From an uncultured Lachnospiraceae bacterium (GTDB lineage: Bacteria > Bacillota > Clostridia > Lachnospirales > Lachnospiraceae), in the NCBI GenBank assembly GCA_910578605.1, contig CAJTQG010000016.1, positions 1-64,000 of the forward strand: a stretch of DNA of 64,000 bases. Direction: 5' to 3'. A program made the translations under genes and the position numbers. Below, in pieces: positions 9,000 to 17,849 of this stretch; position 1 is the first letter of the stretch, and each line of letters begins with the position of its first letter. The notes under the pieces are model-generated. The model ran no database searches. It saw nothing but the letters and a program-made list of their open reading frames with translations, and had not been told where the DNA came from.

Positions 9000-9045
9000 T
9001 TTAGGAACCTGTTAATATAGAGAAATAGAGAAAGGCACATAGAGT

Positions 9046-10224
9046 ATGAAAAAAGTGTGGAGATTAATATTTGCAGTAAGCTTGATTGCAGTATTGGCCT
9101 TTCCTTCCTATGCTACAAGTATTTCAGAGGAAGAGACAAAAAAGCAGGAATTGGAAAATGAGTTAAAAAATGCAGATGATATATTGGAGGAGCTGAAGGA
9201 TAAGAAAAATGATGCAAAGGAATACATTACCGCCATGGACCAGAAGCTTTCTTATATTGAGATGGAGATAGCAAGCCTTTCTGCACAGATGGATGAAAAA
9301 AATGAAGAAATTAAAAAAGCAAAAAAGGATTTAAAAAGAGCGCAAAAGGAAATGAAGCGGCAGTATGCTGATATGAAAAAAAGAATTCAGTTTTTGTATG
9401 AAGGTGGGGAGACAAAGGTAATAGAACTGTTTTTCTCATCAGACAGCATTGCCGAATTTTTAAATAAGGCTGAATATACCAATGAGCTGGCTGCCTATGA
9501 TAGGATGATGCTGGAGGAAATGAAGGCAAACAGTGAGAAAATTCAACAGACGAAGATTAAACTGGAGAAGGATAGGGAATCCTTAAAGGAGTTGAAGGAA
9601 CAGCAGTCACAGCAGAGGGATACAGTGGAGGCTTTGATGGACAGCAAAGCTGCACAGGTGAATATTTTTAATAAGCAGATTGCCCAGACACAGGATGAGA
9701 TGAAAGCCTTGAAGGAAGAGATTGCAGCCCAGGAGGCTGTGATTAAAGAGATGAAGGAGATTGAAGAAAAAAGAAGGAAAGAAGCGGAGGAGAGGGCAAA
9801 AAAGGGGAAAACGGTAACTACGTATAATGGCGGCACATTTACTTGGCCTGCACCGGGGTACAGTACCATTACATCCGGTTATGCTAATCGGGTGGACCCG
9901 ATTACAGGTGAACCTAATGCATACCACAATGGTATTGATATTGGAGCGCCATACGGCTCTGACATTGTAGCTGCTCATGATGGGGTGGTTGCGTGGGCAT
10001 ATTACAGCCAGACAGCAGGAAATTTTATTGGAATAGATCACGGGGATGGGTTATATACTGTTTATATGCATTGTTCTAAGCTGTTAGTTTCGGAAAATCA
10101 GACAGTGAAGGCTGGGGAAACTATAGGGCTGGTTGGTTCTACAGGGCGTTCCACAGGACCGCATTTGCACTTTGGAGTGAGATTGAACGGTGAATATGTA
10201 AATCCTATGGAATATTTAGGATAA
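9046..10224 (+). CDS. EnvC/PcsB-like secreted coiled-coil M23 peptidoglycan hydrolase
   Basis: The 392-residue product has a signal peptide (about 1-24, cleaved near SYA-TS) and a long charged coiled coil (about 25-255). Next comes a Lys-rich hinge and a LytM/M23 domain (about 270-392). All zinc ligands are visible: H294 and D298 in YHNGIDIG, and H375 in GPHLHFG; H342 and H373 complete the active site. This is the layout of EnvC or PcsB-type proteins whose coiled coil docks on the FtsX extracellular loop. Because the ligands are intact, it is probably an active endopeptidase rather than an EnvC-style degenerate activator. Its position directly after ftsX supports FtsEX control. Confidence 0.93.
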   Translation: MKKVWRLIFAVSLIAVLAFPSYATSISEEETKKQELENELKNADDILEELKDKKNDAKEYITAMDQKLSYIEMEIASLSAQMDEKNEEIKKAKKDLKRAQKEMKRQYADMKKRIQFLYEGGETKVIELFFSSDSIAEFLNKAEYTNELAAYDRMMLEEMKANSEKIQQTKIKLEKDRESLKELKEQQSQQRDTVEALMDSKAAQVNIFNKQIAQTQDEMKALKEEIAAQEAVIKEMKEIEEKRRKEAEERAKKGKTVTTYNGGTFTWPAPGYSTITSGYANRVDPITGEPNAYHNGIDIGAPYGSDIVAAHDGVVAWAYYSQTAGNFIGIDHGDGLYTVYMHCSKLLVSENQTVKAGETIGLVGSTGRSTGPHLHFGVRLNGEYVNPMEYLG

Positions 10225-10250
10225 ATTACAACAAATAGGAGTGATGTGAC

Positions 10251-11624
10251 ATGCTGGAGAATGAAGATTGGAATCAAAATAATGGGGATGGGAATGTAAG
10301 CGGAAGTCAGGAAAATTCCATTTATCAGGAGGAAGAGTATAGGAGTATGGAGGAATGGAATAAGGAAAGAGATAAATATAGGCGTTTGATTGAGGCAGAA
10401 TATAAGCAGGGTAAGCTTGTAGGCAGCATGGTGGGAATGACTGTTGCTTTTGTTTTGGTTCTCGTAGTGTTTCTCGGGTATAATTATCTACACTATCAAA
10501 ATAAGACAGGAAATGCCGTTAAGCCCACGGAGAATGCATCTAATCTAACCGATGAGAGTATTATGCAGAAGGTGGAGGGATTGCAGTCCCTTATTAATTC
10601 AGAGTTTTTGTATGAGGCAGATATAGACCAGCTGGCAGAGGGGATGTATGCAGGACTTTTGGCGGGGTTAGATGATAAGTATTCCGTGTATTATACTAAG
10701 GAAGAGTATAACCAACTGATGGAGGGGGAAAGTGGTGAATATGAAGGAATAGGCGTGGCGGTTGCTCTTGATTCCAAAGACAACAACATATATATAGTCT
10801 CCGTCTATGAGGGAAGTCCAGCGGCAAAAGCTGGGCTGAAAAGCGGAGATATATTGGAAAAAGTAAACGGAAATTCTGTGAAGAATAAAAAATTGGATGA
10901 TGTGGTGGCGGAGATTAGAAAAGGAGAAAGTAAGACATCAAAATTGTCCATCATTCGTGACAAAAAATCTATGGATATAGAGGTGACGAGGGAAACGGTA
11001 ACCATACCATCCGTTGCCAAGACAATGCTTAACAATAATATTGGATACATTGGAATTTCCCAGTTTGCCATGAATACATCAGAACAGTTTACAAAGGCAT
11101 ATAAGGAATTGGAAGCACAGGGAATGAAAGGTTTGATAATTGATATACGCAACAATCCAGGGGGACTGCTGACTACAGTGTGTGATATGTTGGATTCCAT
11201 GCTCCCTGAGGGATTGATTATGTATGAGATTGATAAGGCAGGCAATCGGCAAGAGCAGCTTTCCGATGGGGATTATATGTTAAAGGTGCCCTTAGCAGTG
11301 ATTGTCAATGAGAACAGCGCCAGTGCGTCAGAAGTATTTTCCGGCGTGGTTCAGGATTATAAAATTGGAACAATTGTGGGAACGACTACCTTTGGGAAGG
11401 GTGTTGTCCAGAATATCTACCCCTTGAATGACGGAAGTGCTGTGAAGCTCACCGTGGAAAAGTATTATACAGCCAAGGGGCAGGATATTAATGGTAGGGG
11501 AATAATACCGGATGTTGTGTGTGAGGTTCCGAAAAAGCTGAAGGATCAGCTTACCTTTGCCTACAAGGACGATGTGCAGCTTCACAAGGCAGAGGAGATT
11601 GTAAAAGACAAAATAGAAAAGTAA
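10251..11624 (+). CDS. S41 C-terminal processing protease (Ctp)
   Basis: A 457-residue membrane-anchored serine protease. The acidic cytoplasmic N-terminus is followed by one transmembrane helix (about 58-80). A PDZ domain (about 165-245) contains YEGIGVAV and GSPAAKAGLKSGD. The S41 catalytic domain then has Ser358 in NENSASASE and Lys383/Gln387 in FGKGVVQ, the same spacing as the Ser-Lys-Gln triad of CtpB. Such proteases act outside the membrane and trim signalling proteins or degrade peptidoglycan hydrolases. It begins 26 bases after the M23 hydrolase and is the last gene before a terminator, so it may process or limit that hydrolase (inference). Confidence 0.93.
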   Translation: MLENEDWNQNNGDGNVSGSQENSIYQEEEYRSMEEWNKERDKYRRLIEAEYKQGKLVGSMVGMTVAFVLVLVVFLGYNYLHYQNKTGNAVKPTENASNLTDESIMQKVEGLQSLINSEFLYEADIDQLAEGMYAGLLAGLDDKYSVYYTKEEYNQLMEGESGEYEGIGVAVALDSKDNNIYIVSVYEGSPAAKAGLKSGDILEKVNGNSVKNKKLDDVVAEIRKGESKTSKLSIIRDKKSMDIEVTRETVTIPSVAKTMLNNNIGYIGISQFAMNTSEQFTKAYKELEAQGMKGLIIDIRNNPGGLLTTVCDMLDSMLPEGLIMYEIDKAGNRQEQLSDGDYMLKVPLAVIVNENSASASEVFSGVVQDYKIGTIVGTTTFGKGVVQNIYPLNDGSAVKLTVEKYYTAKGQDINGRGIIPDVVCEVPKKLKDQLTFAYKDDVQLHKAEEIVKDKIEK

Positions 11625-11631
11625 AAAATAT

Positions 11632-11671
11632 AAAATGGGACTGCTGCATTTAATGCACCAGTCCTATTTTT
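11632..11671 (+). terminator. Terminator after the ftsEX operon
   Basis: GGACTGCTGCAT (11638-11649) pairs with ATGCACCAGTCC (11653-11664) with one C-C mismatch. An A-rich left flank and TATTTTT tail make it effective in both directions between the convergent S41 and lacZ genes. Confidence 0.85.
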
Positions 11672-11716
11672 GTGTTGTTATAGAAAGGTATGGGTTATTC
11701 AGCAATAGAAGATATT

Positions 11717-14700
11717 TTAGTAAATAGTAAACTCCAGAGTGAGGGGAGTATCCGGGGATATCTGATATTCCTTGTGGACGGGAGCGCCCCAGCTGTCATC
11801 ACCCCCTACCCCCATCTGTTTTGCCAGAAGCATTACTGTAGTTTCCTGTCTGTTAGGCAGCTCGTTATGGTGCCAGGCATTCTGAATAATATCTGATGTG
11901 AAGGGAAGCACTACACATTCAAAGGGGTGATTTTTGTATTGGATGTGTAAGGTATGTCCGTCCCGGGCAGGCAAGGTGAGTGTGCGGACGCCGGTTCGGT
12001 TGCCGCATGCCTGGGGAATGGAGTACCGTGTCAGATTATCTGTTACAGATTGTCTAAATATACCAAGTCTTGCACCGTGACACCGGTCAATATAATTCTC
12101 CTCAGGCCCCATACCATAATAGGAAAACTCAGGAATATCGGCTCCCATATGGAAACAAAGTCCAAATAATGGGAGGAGTGGAAGGGAAGAGGCGGCGGTG
12201 CCTCCAGGATAATCTGCTCTCACATCCATACGTCCGTCCTGATATATTTCATAGGAGACGGTAACAGTTAAATCATTGCCTATCGGCAGAAGGTAGGTGC
12301 ATGTCACCTGGGCAAAATCAGCGTTTACGCCGTAAGGGGTGCCGGATTGCAGAAGGGACAAATCTTCCTCCATAGGCTGGTTCTCAAGGGAAAGCTTTGT
12401 CAATTCTACTTGAATACACCGCTGGCTGTTTTCAGCAAACTGCCACTGACCGGAGGTGAAAGGAAGTCCAGCGCCTCTGTCGTTGTCCGTCCATGGTCGA
12501 TAGTAGCAAGGATAGGTTTTTCTCTCACACCATTCATGTCCACTCTTCACTATGGAGATAAGTCCTCCCTCTGATTTGGAGAACAAATAAGAAAAATGCT
12601 CACCGTGAATGCCAATATTGTTTGTTCCTGCAACAACTGACAGGAGGCTGGACGGTTTAGTGTCAGCAGCAGTTCTGTCAGCTTGGGGGGAACTCTCCCA
12701 TTGAGAGTGGAACTTGGAGCAGGAGAGCTTCCTCTGTCCAAATGCAATTTCATGTCCAGCTTTTGCCCATTTGGTATTATTTTTTAAGTGGAGTGAAACT
12801 TCTAATATATATTCTTTTTCTAGGCCAAAGTTATGGTTGTAATTTTTCATAGATGAGGACTGCTCACTTTGGCTGTGCGGCTCCTGGAAAGCCTGCTGAT
12901 AGTCAGGCAGCGAAACAGATACTGTGGACATAGGAGGCACATCAATAAGTTGTTTTTGGGTAAAAATACAATTGCCGTTGCACAGCAGCCTAGTCTGCAT
13001 ATAAAGCATGGAAGTGTCTGTAAATAAGTTGTCGTTTTGAATGGAGACTGTAGTTTCGCTTGGAGTTAATTTGTAGTTTTGATATAAAAATTTCATCTCC
13101 TGAATTTTAGGGGTAGTTGTTCTGTCAGAGAGAATTAATCCATTCATACAAAAATTTAAGTCGTTGGGGCGGTCATGAAAATCACCGCCGTATGCTATTT
13201 TTTCCTGTCCATATTGGTCTATCGTGCGGATACCCTGATCAATATAGTCCCATATAAATCCTCCTTGATATTTTGTATATTTTTCTAAGTCAGTATAGCA
13301 GTGCATTCCGCCTAAAGAGTTTCCCATAGCATGGATATATTCACAGAGAATAAAAGGTTTTTCAGGGTTTTTGCTTACACACTCCTCCACAAAATCTGGT
13401 TTGGCATACATATAGCTGGTCATATCTGTTGTGTCAGGATAGCGGTTGTCCACCGTAACCCCCTCGTAGTGAACGAGACGGGAAGAATCAAGGGTGCGAA
13501 ACATCTGAGATAAATCATATAAGTTGCGCCCCCCGTAGGATTCGTTGCCGCATGACCAGATGATAACACAGGGGTGGTTTTTGTCCCGCTGAAGCATACA
13601 ATTACCCCGATAGAGAATCATATCATGCCATTCTGGCCTGCTTCCGGGAACTGCTCTGTCCGTATGGTTGCCATAGCCTTCCGGCGCCCATGTTCCATGG
13701 GTTTCCAGATTAGTTTCATCCATTACATATAGACCATATTCATCACAGAGCTGATACCATAAGGTTTGGTTAGGATAGTGGGAGGTTCGAACTGCGTTGA
13801 CATTGTTTTGTTTGAGAAAGGAAACATCAAACAGCATATCCTCCAAAGTGACAGCGCGCCCTCTGTCACAGTTGAATTCATGGCGGTTTACCCCCTTAAA
13901 CACAATGCGCTTTCCGTTAATGCACATAAGTCCGTCCTTCATCTCAAAGGTGCGAAAACCAACTTTTGTGGTGATAATTTCAGATAAGCACTTGTTGGCA
14001 TCATAGATTTCTATAGTAAGCATGTATAGATAAGGCTCCTCTGCGCTCCAAGAATGGACATGAGGAATGGAGAAGGAGACGTTCTTGGAAAACAGTTGAG
14101 AGGGGGAAAGGTACTGTTCTTCCAGTATAGGGGTATAGTCAGTGTCATAGAGATACAGATTGGCAGTGATACCTGTTAAGATATCATCCCTGTCTCCAGC
14201 AGCATAATCGGCGCCGATGCAGTCCCATATTCCCTCCAGGTTTAAAATACCGTTTTTGTAGCTTTCATCCAAGGAAGCATGGACGAATAAATCTGATAGG
14301 TGAGTATCAGGAATGGCATACAGTGCAACCTCGCGGAAAATGCCGGAAAACCTCCAGAAATCCTGGTCCTCTAAATGAGCGCTTGTACTCATTTTAAACA
14401 CTTGTACGGCAATGCGGTTCACACCGGACGTTAGCTTGTTGGTAATGTCAAATTCACTTGGAGTAAAGCTGTCCTCCCCGTACCCCACAAATTTGCCGTT
14501 TACCCACACATAAAAGGCATTTTCCACTCCTTCAAAGCGAAGGTAAGTGCGGTGGCAAGCCATATTAGATGCAACGGTAAATTCTTTAATATAGCAGCCC
14601 ACCGGATTGTAATCTTCACGAATTTCCGGTGGATTTACAGCAGCCTGTCCGTCCCATGGATATTGAGTGTTGACGTAATGGCAGTGGTCATAGCCTTGAA

Positions 14701-15046
14701 GCTGTATATGTCCTGGCACTTCAATAGAGTTTGTCTGTGTCAGGTCAAAATCTGGCTGCATAAAATCTTTGCTGCATTCGGTTAAATTTTTTGCATAAAG
14801 AAACTGCCATTTTCCGTTGAGGGATTGCTTGGGGGAAATATGGTTATATTCCATAGCTTCCAAATATGATTTAAGAGCTTCTGGGGCCTGTGAATTTTTG
14901 GGGGATGGAACCCTGCCTGGAAGGTAGAAGGTATGATCTGAGTGAGGGGGCGTTTGATTGATTTGCGATATACCAGGATTGCATAGCCAGGAGTAATCCG
15001 GTGTTGACACATAAGAAAAGTATTTTGACGAAATTTGCTGCTGCAT
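11717..15046 (-). CDS. lacZ: GH2 beta-galactosidase (LacZ family)
   Basis: The 1109-residue enzyme hydrolyses terminal beta-galactosides such as lactose. Its layout is the LacZ one: jelly-roll N-domain (about 40-245), Ig-like domain (about 250-365), TIM barrel (about 366-660) and C-terminal beta-sandwich domains including Bgal_small_N (about 820-1109). Active-site motifs are GVNRHEFN, WSCGNESYGG (acid/base E502) and ILCEYIHAMGNS (nucleophile E569). It has no signal peptide, so it acts inside the cell on imported sugars. It is about 80 residues longer than E. coli LacZ, mostly in an insert around 690-790. GGAGGTTACC precedes the ATG. Upstream, imperfect AAGCTTAGAA/TTCTTAAGCTT repeats (about 15073-15117) could be an operator. 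Confidence 0.95.
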   Translation of the reverse strand: MQQQISSKYFSYVSTPDYSWLCNPGISQINQTPPHSDHTFYLPGRVPSPKNSQAPEALKSYLEAMEYNHISPKQSLNGKWQFLYAKNLTECSKDFMQPDFDLTQTNSIEVPGHIQLQGYDHCHYVNTQYPWDGQAAVNPPEIREDYNPVGCYIKEFTVASNMACHRTYLRFEGVENAFYVWVNGKFVGYGEDSFTPSEFDITNKLTSGVNRIAVQVFKMSTSAHLEDQDFWRFSGIFREVALYAIPDTHLSDLFVHASLDESYKNGILNLEGIWDCIGADYAAGDRDDILTGITANLYLYDTDYTPILEEQYLSPSQLFSKNVSFSIPHVHSWSAEEPYLYMLTIEIYDANKCLSEIITTKVGFRTFEMKDGLMCINGKRIVFKGVNRHEFNCDRGRAVTLEDMLFDVSFLKQNNVNAVRTSHYPNQTLWYQLCDEYGLYVMDETNLETHGTWAPEGYGNHTDRAVPGSRPEWHDMILYRGNCMLQRDKNHPCVIIWSCGNESYGGRNLYDLSQMFRTLDSSRLVHYEGVTVDNRYPDTTDMTSYMYAKPDFVEECVSKNPEKPFILCEYIHAMGNSLGGMHCYTDLEKYTKYQGGFIWDYIDQGIRTIDQYGQEKIAYGGDFHDRPNDLNFCMNGLILSDRTTTPKIQEMKFLYQNYKLTPSETTVSIQNDNLFTDTSMLYMQTRLLCNGNCIFTQKQLIDVPPMSTVSVSLPDYQQAFQEPHSQSEQSSSMKNYNHNFGLEKEYILEVSLHLKNNTKWAKAGHEIAFGQRKLSCSKFHSQWESSPQADRTAADTKPSSLLSVVAGTNNIGIHGEHFSYLFSKSEGGLISIVKSGHEWCERKTYPCYYRPWTDNDRGAGLPFTSGQWQFAENSQRCIQVELTKLSLENQPMEEDLSLLQSGTPYGVNADFAQVTCTYLLPIGNDLTVTVSYEIYQDGRMDVRADYPGGTAASSLPLLPLFGLCFHMGADIPEFSYYGMGPEENYIDRCHGARLGIFRQSVTDNLTRYSIPQACGNRTGVRTLTLPARDGHTLHIQYKNHPFECVVLPFTSDIIQNAWHHNELPNRQETTVMLLAKQMGVGGDDSWGAPVHKEYQISPDTPLTLEFTIY

Positions 15047-15303
15047 GGTAACCTCCGTTTCTGCTTTTTCAAGCTTAGAATGATATAGTTTAAAAGTTAT
15101 AATGTTCTTAAGCTTATGAATAATATTTGTAAACTTACGCTTTTTATTACTACTATCATAAATATATTTGTAGTTATATCATACTAATACATAAAAATAT
15201 TTGCATTAAAAATATGGAGAATAATTAGTAGTATTTTGAGATTTACTATTTTCGGATTAATGAAACAGGCAGAATGCCGAAGGGACTTACCAAGACACAA
15301 ATA

Positions 15304-15326
15304 TAGGGGCGAGATAATCGCCCCTA
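15304..15326 (-). terminator. Terminator after the chemotaxis gene
   Basis: TAGGGGCGA (15304-15312) pairs perfectly with TCGCCCCTA (15318-15326) over a 5-base loop, immediately beyond the MCP stop codon. The minus-strand tail is TATTTGTG, so the U-run is short. Confidence 0.7.
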
Positions 15327-15330
15327 ATAT

Positions 15331-16875
15331 CTAATCGTCCTGGGTTAATAATTGTGTCATCTTATCAACCATTTTATTGATTACACTTGCCTGTGTCGCA
15401 ACTTCTGTTGTGTCATTTGCATTACTTTCTGCCATTGCATTGATTGAATTAAACTGTTCATTTTCGTTTCGTATGTTTTCAGCAATATCCTGATTGATAG
15501 AAATGGTTTTCTTAATTACTTCTGATTGTTTTCCATGTGCTTCGCCCATAGTATTTATTGTCTCAACTGATGTATTTAACAACTTTGTCATATCCTGTAT
15601 ACTTTGGAATACATTTTGGAAATATTCATTTTGAGTACCAAGTTTTACAGAGTTTTCATTTACTTGTGCAGTAATATCCTTCACATTGTTCTGCACTCGT
15701 TCTATAACTGTTTGCACTACTTGTAATGATTGTTGGGTACTGTTTGCCAGATTTCCCACCTCTGTGGCAACAACAGCAAATCCTTTGCCGGCATCACCAG
15801 CTCTTGCCGCCTCAATAGACGCATTTAATGCCAATAAATTAGTAGAACTGGAAATATCACTTATAAGATTTAGCGTTACGCCAATTTCTTGTACTGCCTC
15901 AGATAACCGTTGGGTTATTTCAGTTGTAGTATTCATTGCCTCCGATACTTCGCCGTTGATGGTATGTAAATCACTGAGAAGTTTTTCGTTTTCAACAGAC
16001 TTGTTCAACAAATCTCTTGAAACTTGTTCCACTTTTTCAACATTATCAGCAACAACACCTTCCCATTCCCTTAATTCTCCAAGGTTTAACATACTTTCAT
16101 CTGTTTTAGAACTGAGCAAATTACTGCTTTCAACTAAGTGTTCACTAGTAGCTGCTAATTCTTCAGCAGCAGCACTTTCATTCTCTGATACCTGTGAAAG
16201 TGATAAACCTGCTGTCTGCAAATCCTCAGATAATGTTTGTACTGCCGCCAGAACACTTGTAACATGCTCGCTGTTTTTTTCTAATTCGTCTTTCTTTGCA
16301 TTTACTAAAAAATGAGCAACAAAGAAAACAAAAATAAGCAATCCTATCAGCGACAGCGAGAGTGCAACTAAACACATAATAATATCCGTAAGGAATAACG
16401 CATCCTTAACCGGAAGAAGGTTTGTTCCGCGAATAATCCAACCAATAAACAGTGATATGATACAAGCTAAGCCGCTTGCAAGCAACATTTTAATGTCTAA
16501 GAAGAATGCTATTAAAATAAGGAAAAAGAATAAAAATCCCCAAAAAGTTCTAGTTGGAAGCATATACAGCAAATAATTCCATTGAACAACTATGATAATC
16601 ACTGAAAAAATCTTACCAATTCGTAATCTGCCTTCTTTTAAATAACCATCTTGATCAAATGAAGACTTAACTATAAGCATTGCAATAACAAAAAAAGTCG
16701 AATCAAGAACACCTAAACCAATTGTTGCAAGCCATGGTACTGTAGGATATAATCCAAACAGTTTTTCAGTATTAAACATAATAGTAGCACACATACAGGC
16801 ACATGCCAATATAATAAGCCCCCACTTAAACACGGTTGATAAATACACTTCAACCGCTGTTCTTTTCTTGTTCAT
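15331..16875 (-). CDS. Methyl-accepting chemotaxis protein with six-helix membrane domain
   Basis: A 514-residue receptor. The first 200 residues form about six closely spaced transmembrane helices with only short loops, so there is no large extracellular sensor and the ligand or redox signal is probably sensed in the membrane. The rest is a long cytoplasmic coiled coil with the conserved MCP hairpin tip (NLLALNASIEAARAGDAGKG). It relays to CheA/CheW, none of which lies nearby. An ATG at 16905 opens the frame, but GGAGGT sits directly before the ATG at 16875, which is preferred. Upstream and almost touching is a small gene broken by an amber codon, probably once in the same operon. Confidence 0.92.
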   Translation of the reverse strand: MNKKRTAVEVYLSTVFKWGLIILACACMCATIMFNTEKLFGLYPTVPWLATIGLGVLDSTFFVIAMLIVKSSFDQDGYLKEGRLRIGKIFSVIIIVVQWNYLLYMLPTRTFWGFLFFFLILIAFFLDIKMLLASGLACIISLFIGWIIRGTNLLPVKDALFLTDIIMCLVALSLSLIGLLIFVFFVAHFLVNAKKDELEKNSEHVTSVLAAVQTLSEDLQTAGLSLSQVSENESAAAEELAATSEHLVESSNLLSSKTDESMLNLGELREWEGVVADNVEKVEQVSRDLLNKSVENEKLLSDLHTINGEVSEAMNTTTEITQRLSEAVQEIGVTLNLISDISSSTNLLALNASIEAARAGDAGKGFAVVATEVGNLANSTQQSLQVVQTVIERVQNNVKDITAQVNENSVKLGTQNEYFQNVFQSIQDMTKLLNTSVETINTMGEAHGKQSEVIKKTISINQDIAENIRNENEQFNSINAMAESNANDTTEVATQASVINKMVDKMTQLLTQDD

Positions 16876-16906
16876 AAACGTTACCTCCATTTCTTGTTTA
16901 TTCATA

Positions 16907-17137
16907 TTACATACCTAAGAAATGATATTTCTCTTCTGGTATATTCAAAAGTTCAAGGGGTTTCATATATTTATGCACAACATCCATTTCTTGTATCATT
17001 CCATGACAATTTAAGTTCAATCCAATACTGTCTTCCCATTTTTTCTTAAAAAAATACTCGTCTAACTGTTCTTTCTAAACTTTGTCAGCTAGAATATATG
17101 CATCTGTTCCCTTGATTAAAATATTTTCCATAAGCAT
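16907..17137 (-). pseudogene. Small gene interrupted by an in-frame TAG, upstream of the MCP
   Basis: Reading the minus strand from ATG 17137 gives 20 codons, an amber TAG (codon 21, 17077-17075), then 55 more open codons to TAA at 16909-16907, one base before the first ATG of the MCP frame. The composition on both sides of the TAG is protein-like and continuous (for example GTDAYILADKV before it and DEYFFKKKWEDS and PLELLNIPEEKYHF after it). The frame is also open 11 codons upstream of the ATG. I do not recognise the family. A ribosome site without a start codon, GGAGGTG (17230-17224), lies about 90 bases upstream, suggesting a deleted 5' end. Sequencing error or amber readthrough are alternatives. 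Confidence 0.45.
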
Positions 17138-17849
17138 AACCTTCGATTTTAAGACATTCGCCAACCTAAGCTATAACTTACATATTATATTTTATATTCC
17201 TCTATAATGTATTTTTAGTGTTTCACCTCCAAAAAAAATGCTGCTTACCATAATAATGTGATAAACGGCATATTTTACTTTATAAAATAACATACGGACT
17301 TTATATTGCTGCAAAATAGAAAAACAGTTTGTGCTGCGCCAAATGTACACCATCTAAACGTAGCTATCAAGTCCTTTCTGACAAAATACAGTGACTATAT
17401 TGTACTATTTTTATGCATTTTTGTCAATTTTATATGAATGCTTTTTGGGGTTCATATTAGCATAATCCCGTGAAGATAAAATTGTGTGTATTCTACCAGA
17501 TTGTCTATTGCAAGGGCGTTCATTCTATAAATAGGTGATATCAAATAAATAGACAATGTGATGAAAATACTATAAAATATAAAAGAGATAAAATAAAGGG
17601 GAATATACAGTCGATATAAATAGGTAGATATATAGCATTCAAAACGTAACAATGATATGGAAAATAAGTAACTATTCAGAGCCCCATTTTCAAAATTGCT
17701 GCAAAGCCGCCTTCCTTTTGCTTATGACAGGCTTCTCGTCATGTAGATTTATGAAAACAGTCTTTGTTAAGCAAGCTTGAACAATTTATTTTGTATAAAT
17801 TTCCATTGCTTTGAATAATTACAAAAATAGAAAGAAATGGAGGATTGCA
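17138..17849. other. AT-rich non-coding region
   Basis: About 700 bases with many stops in all frames. Apart from the GGAGGTG at 17224-17230 I see no gene, tRNA or clear promoter. A 66-codon minus frame at 17452-17652 is Ile/Tyr-rich low complexity and is not called. Confidence 0.5.

Noticed and set aside
13783..13800. GGTTCGAA tRNA T-loop-like string
   Set aside because: It lies inside lacZ and no acceptor stem or cloverleaf can be drawn around it.
15686..16315. 209-codon frame antisense to the MCP
   Set aside because: It mirrors the coiled-coil coding strand, has Ser/Thr/Ala-rich composition and no ribosome site.
17452..17652. 66-codon minus-strand frame
   Set aside because: Low-complexity Ile/Tyr/Phe sequence in non-coding AT-rich DNA with no start signals.
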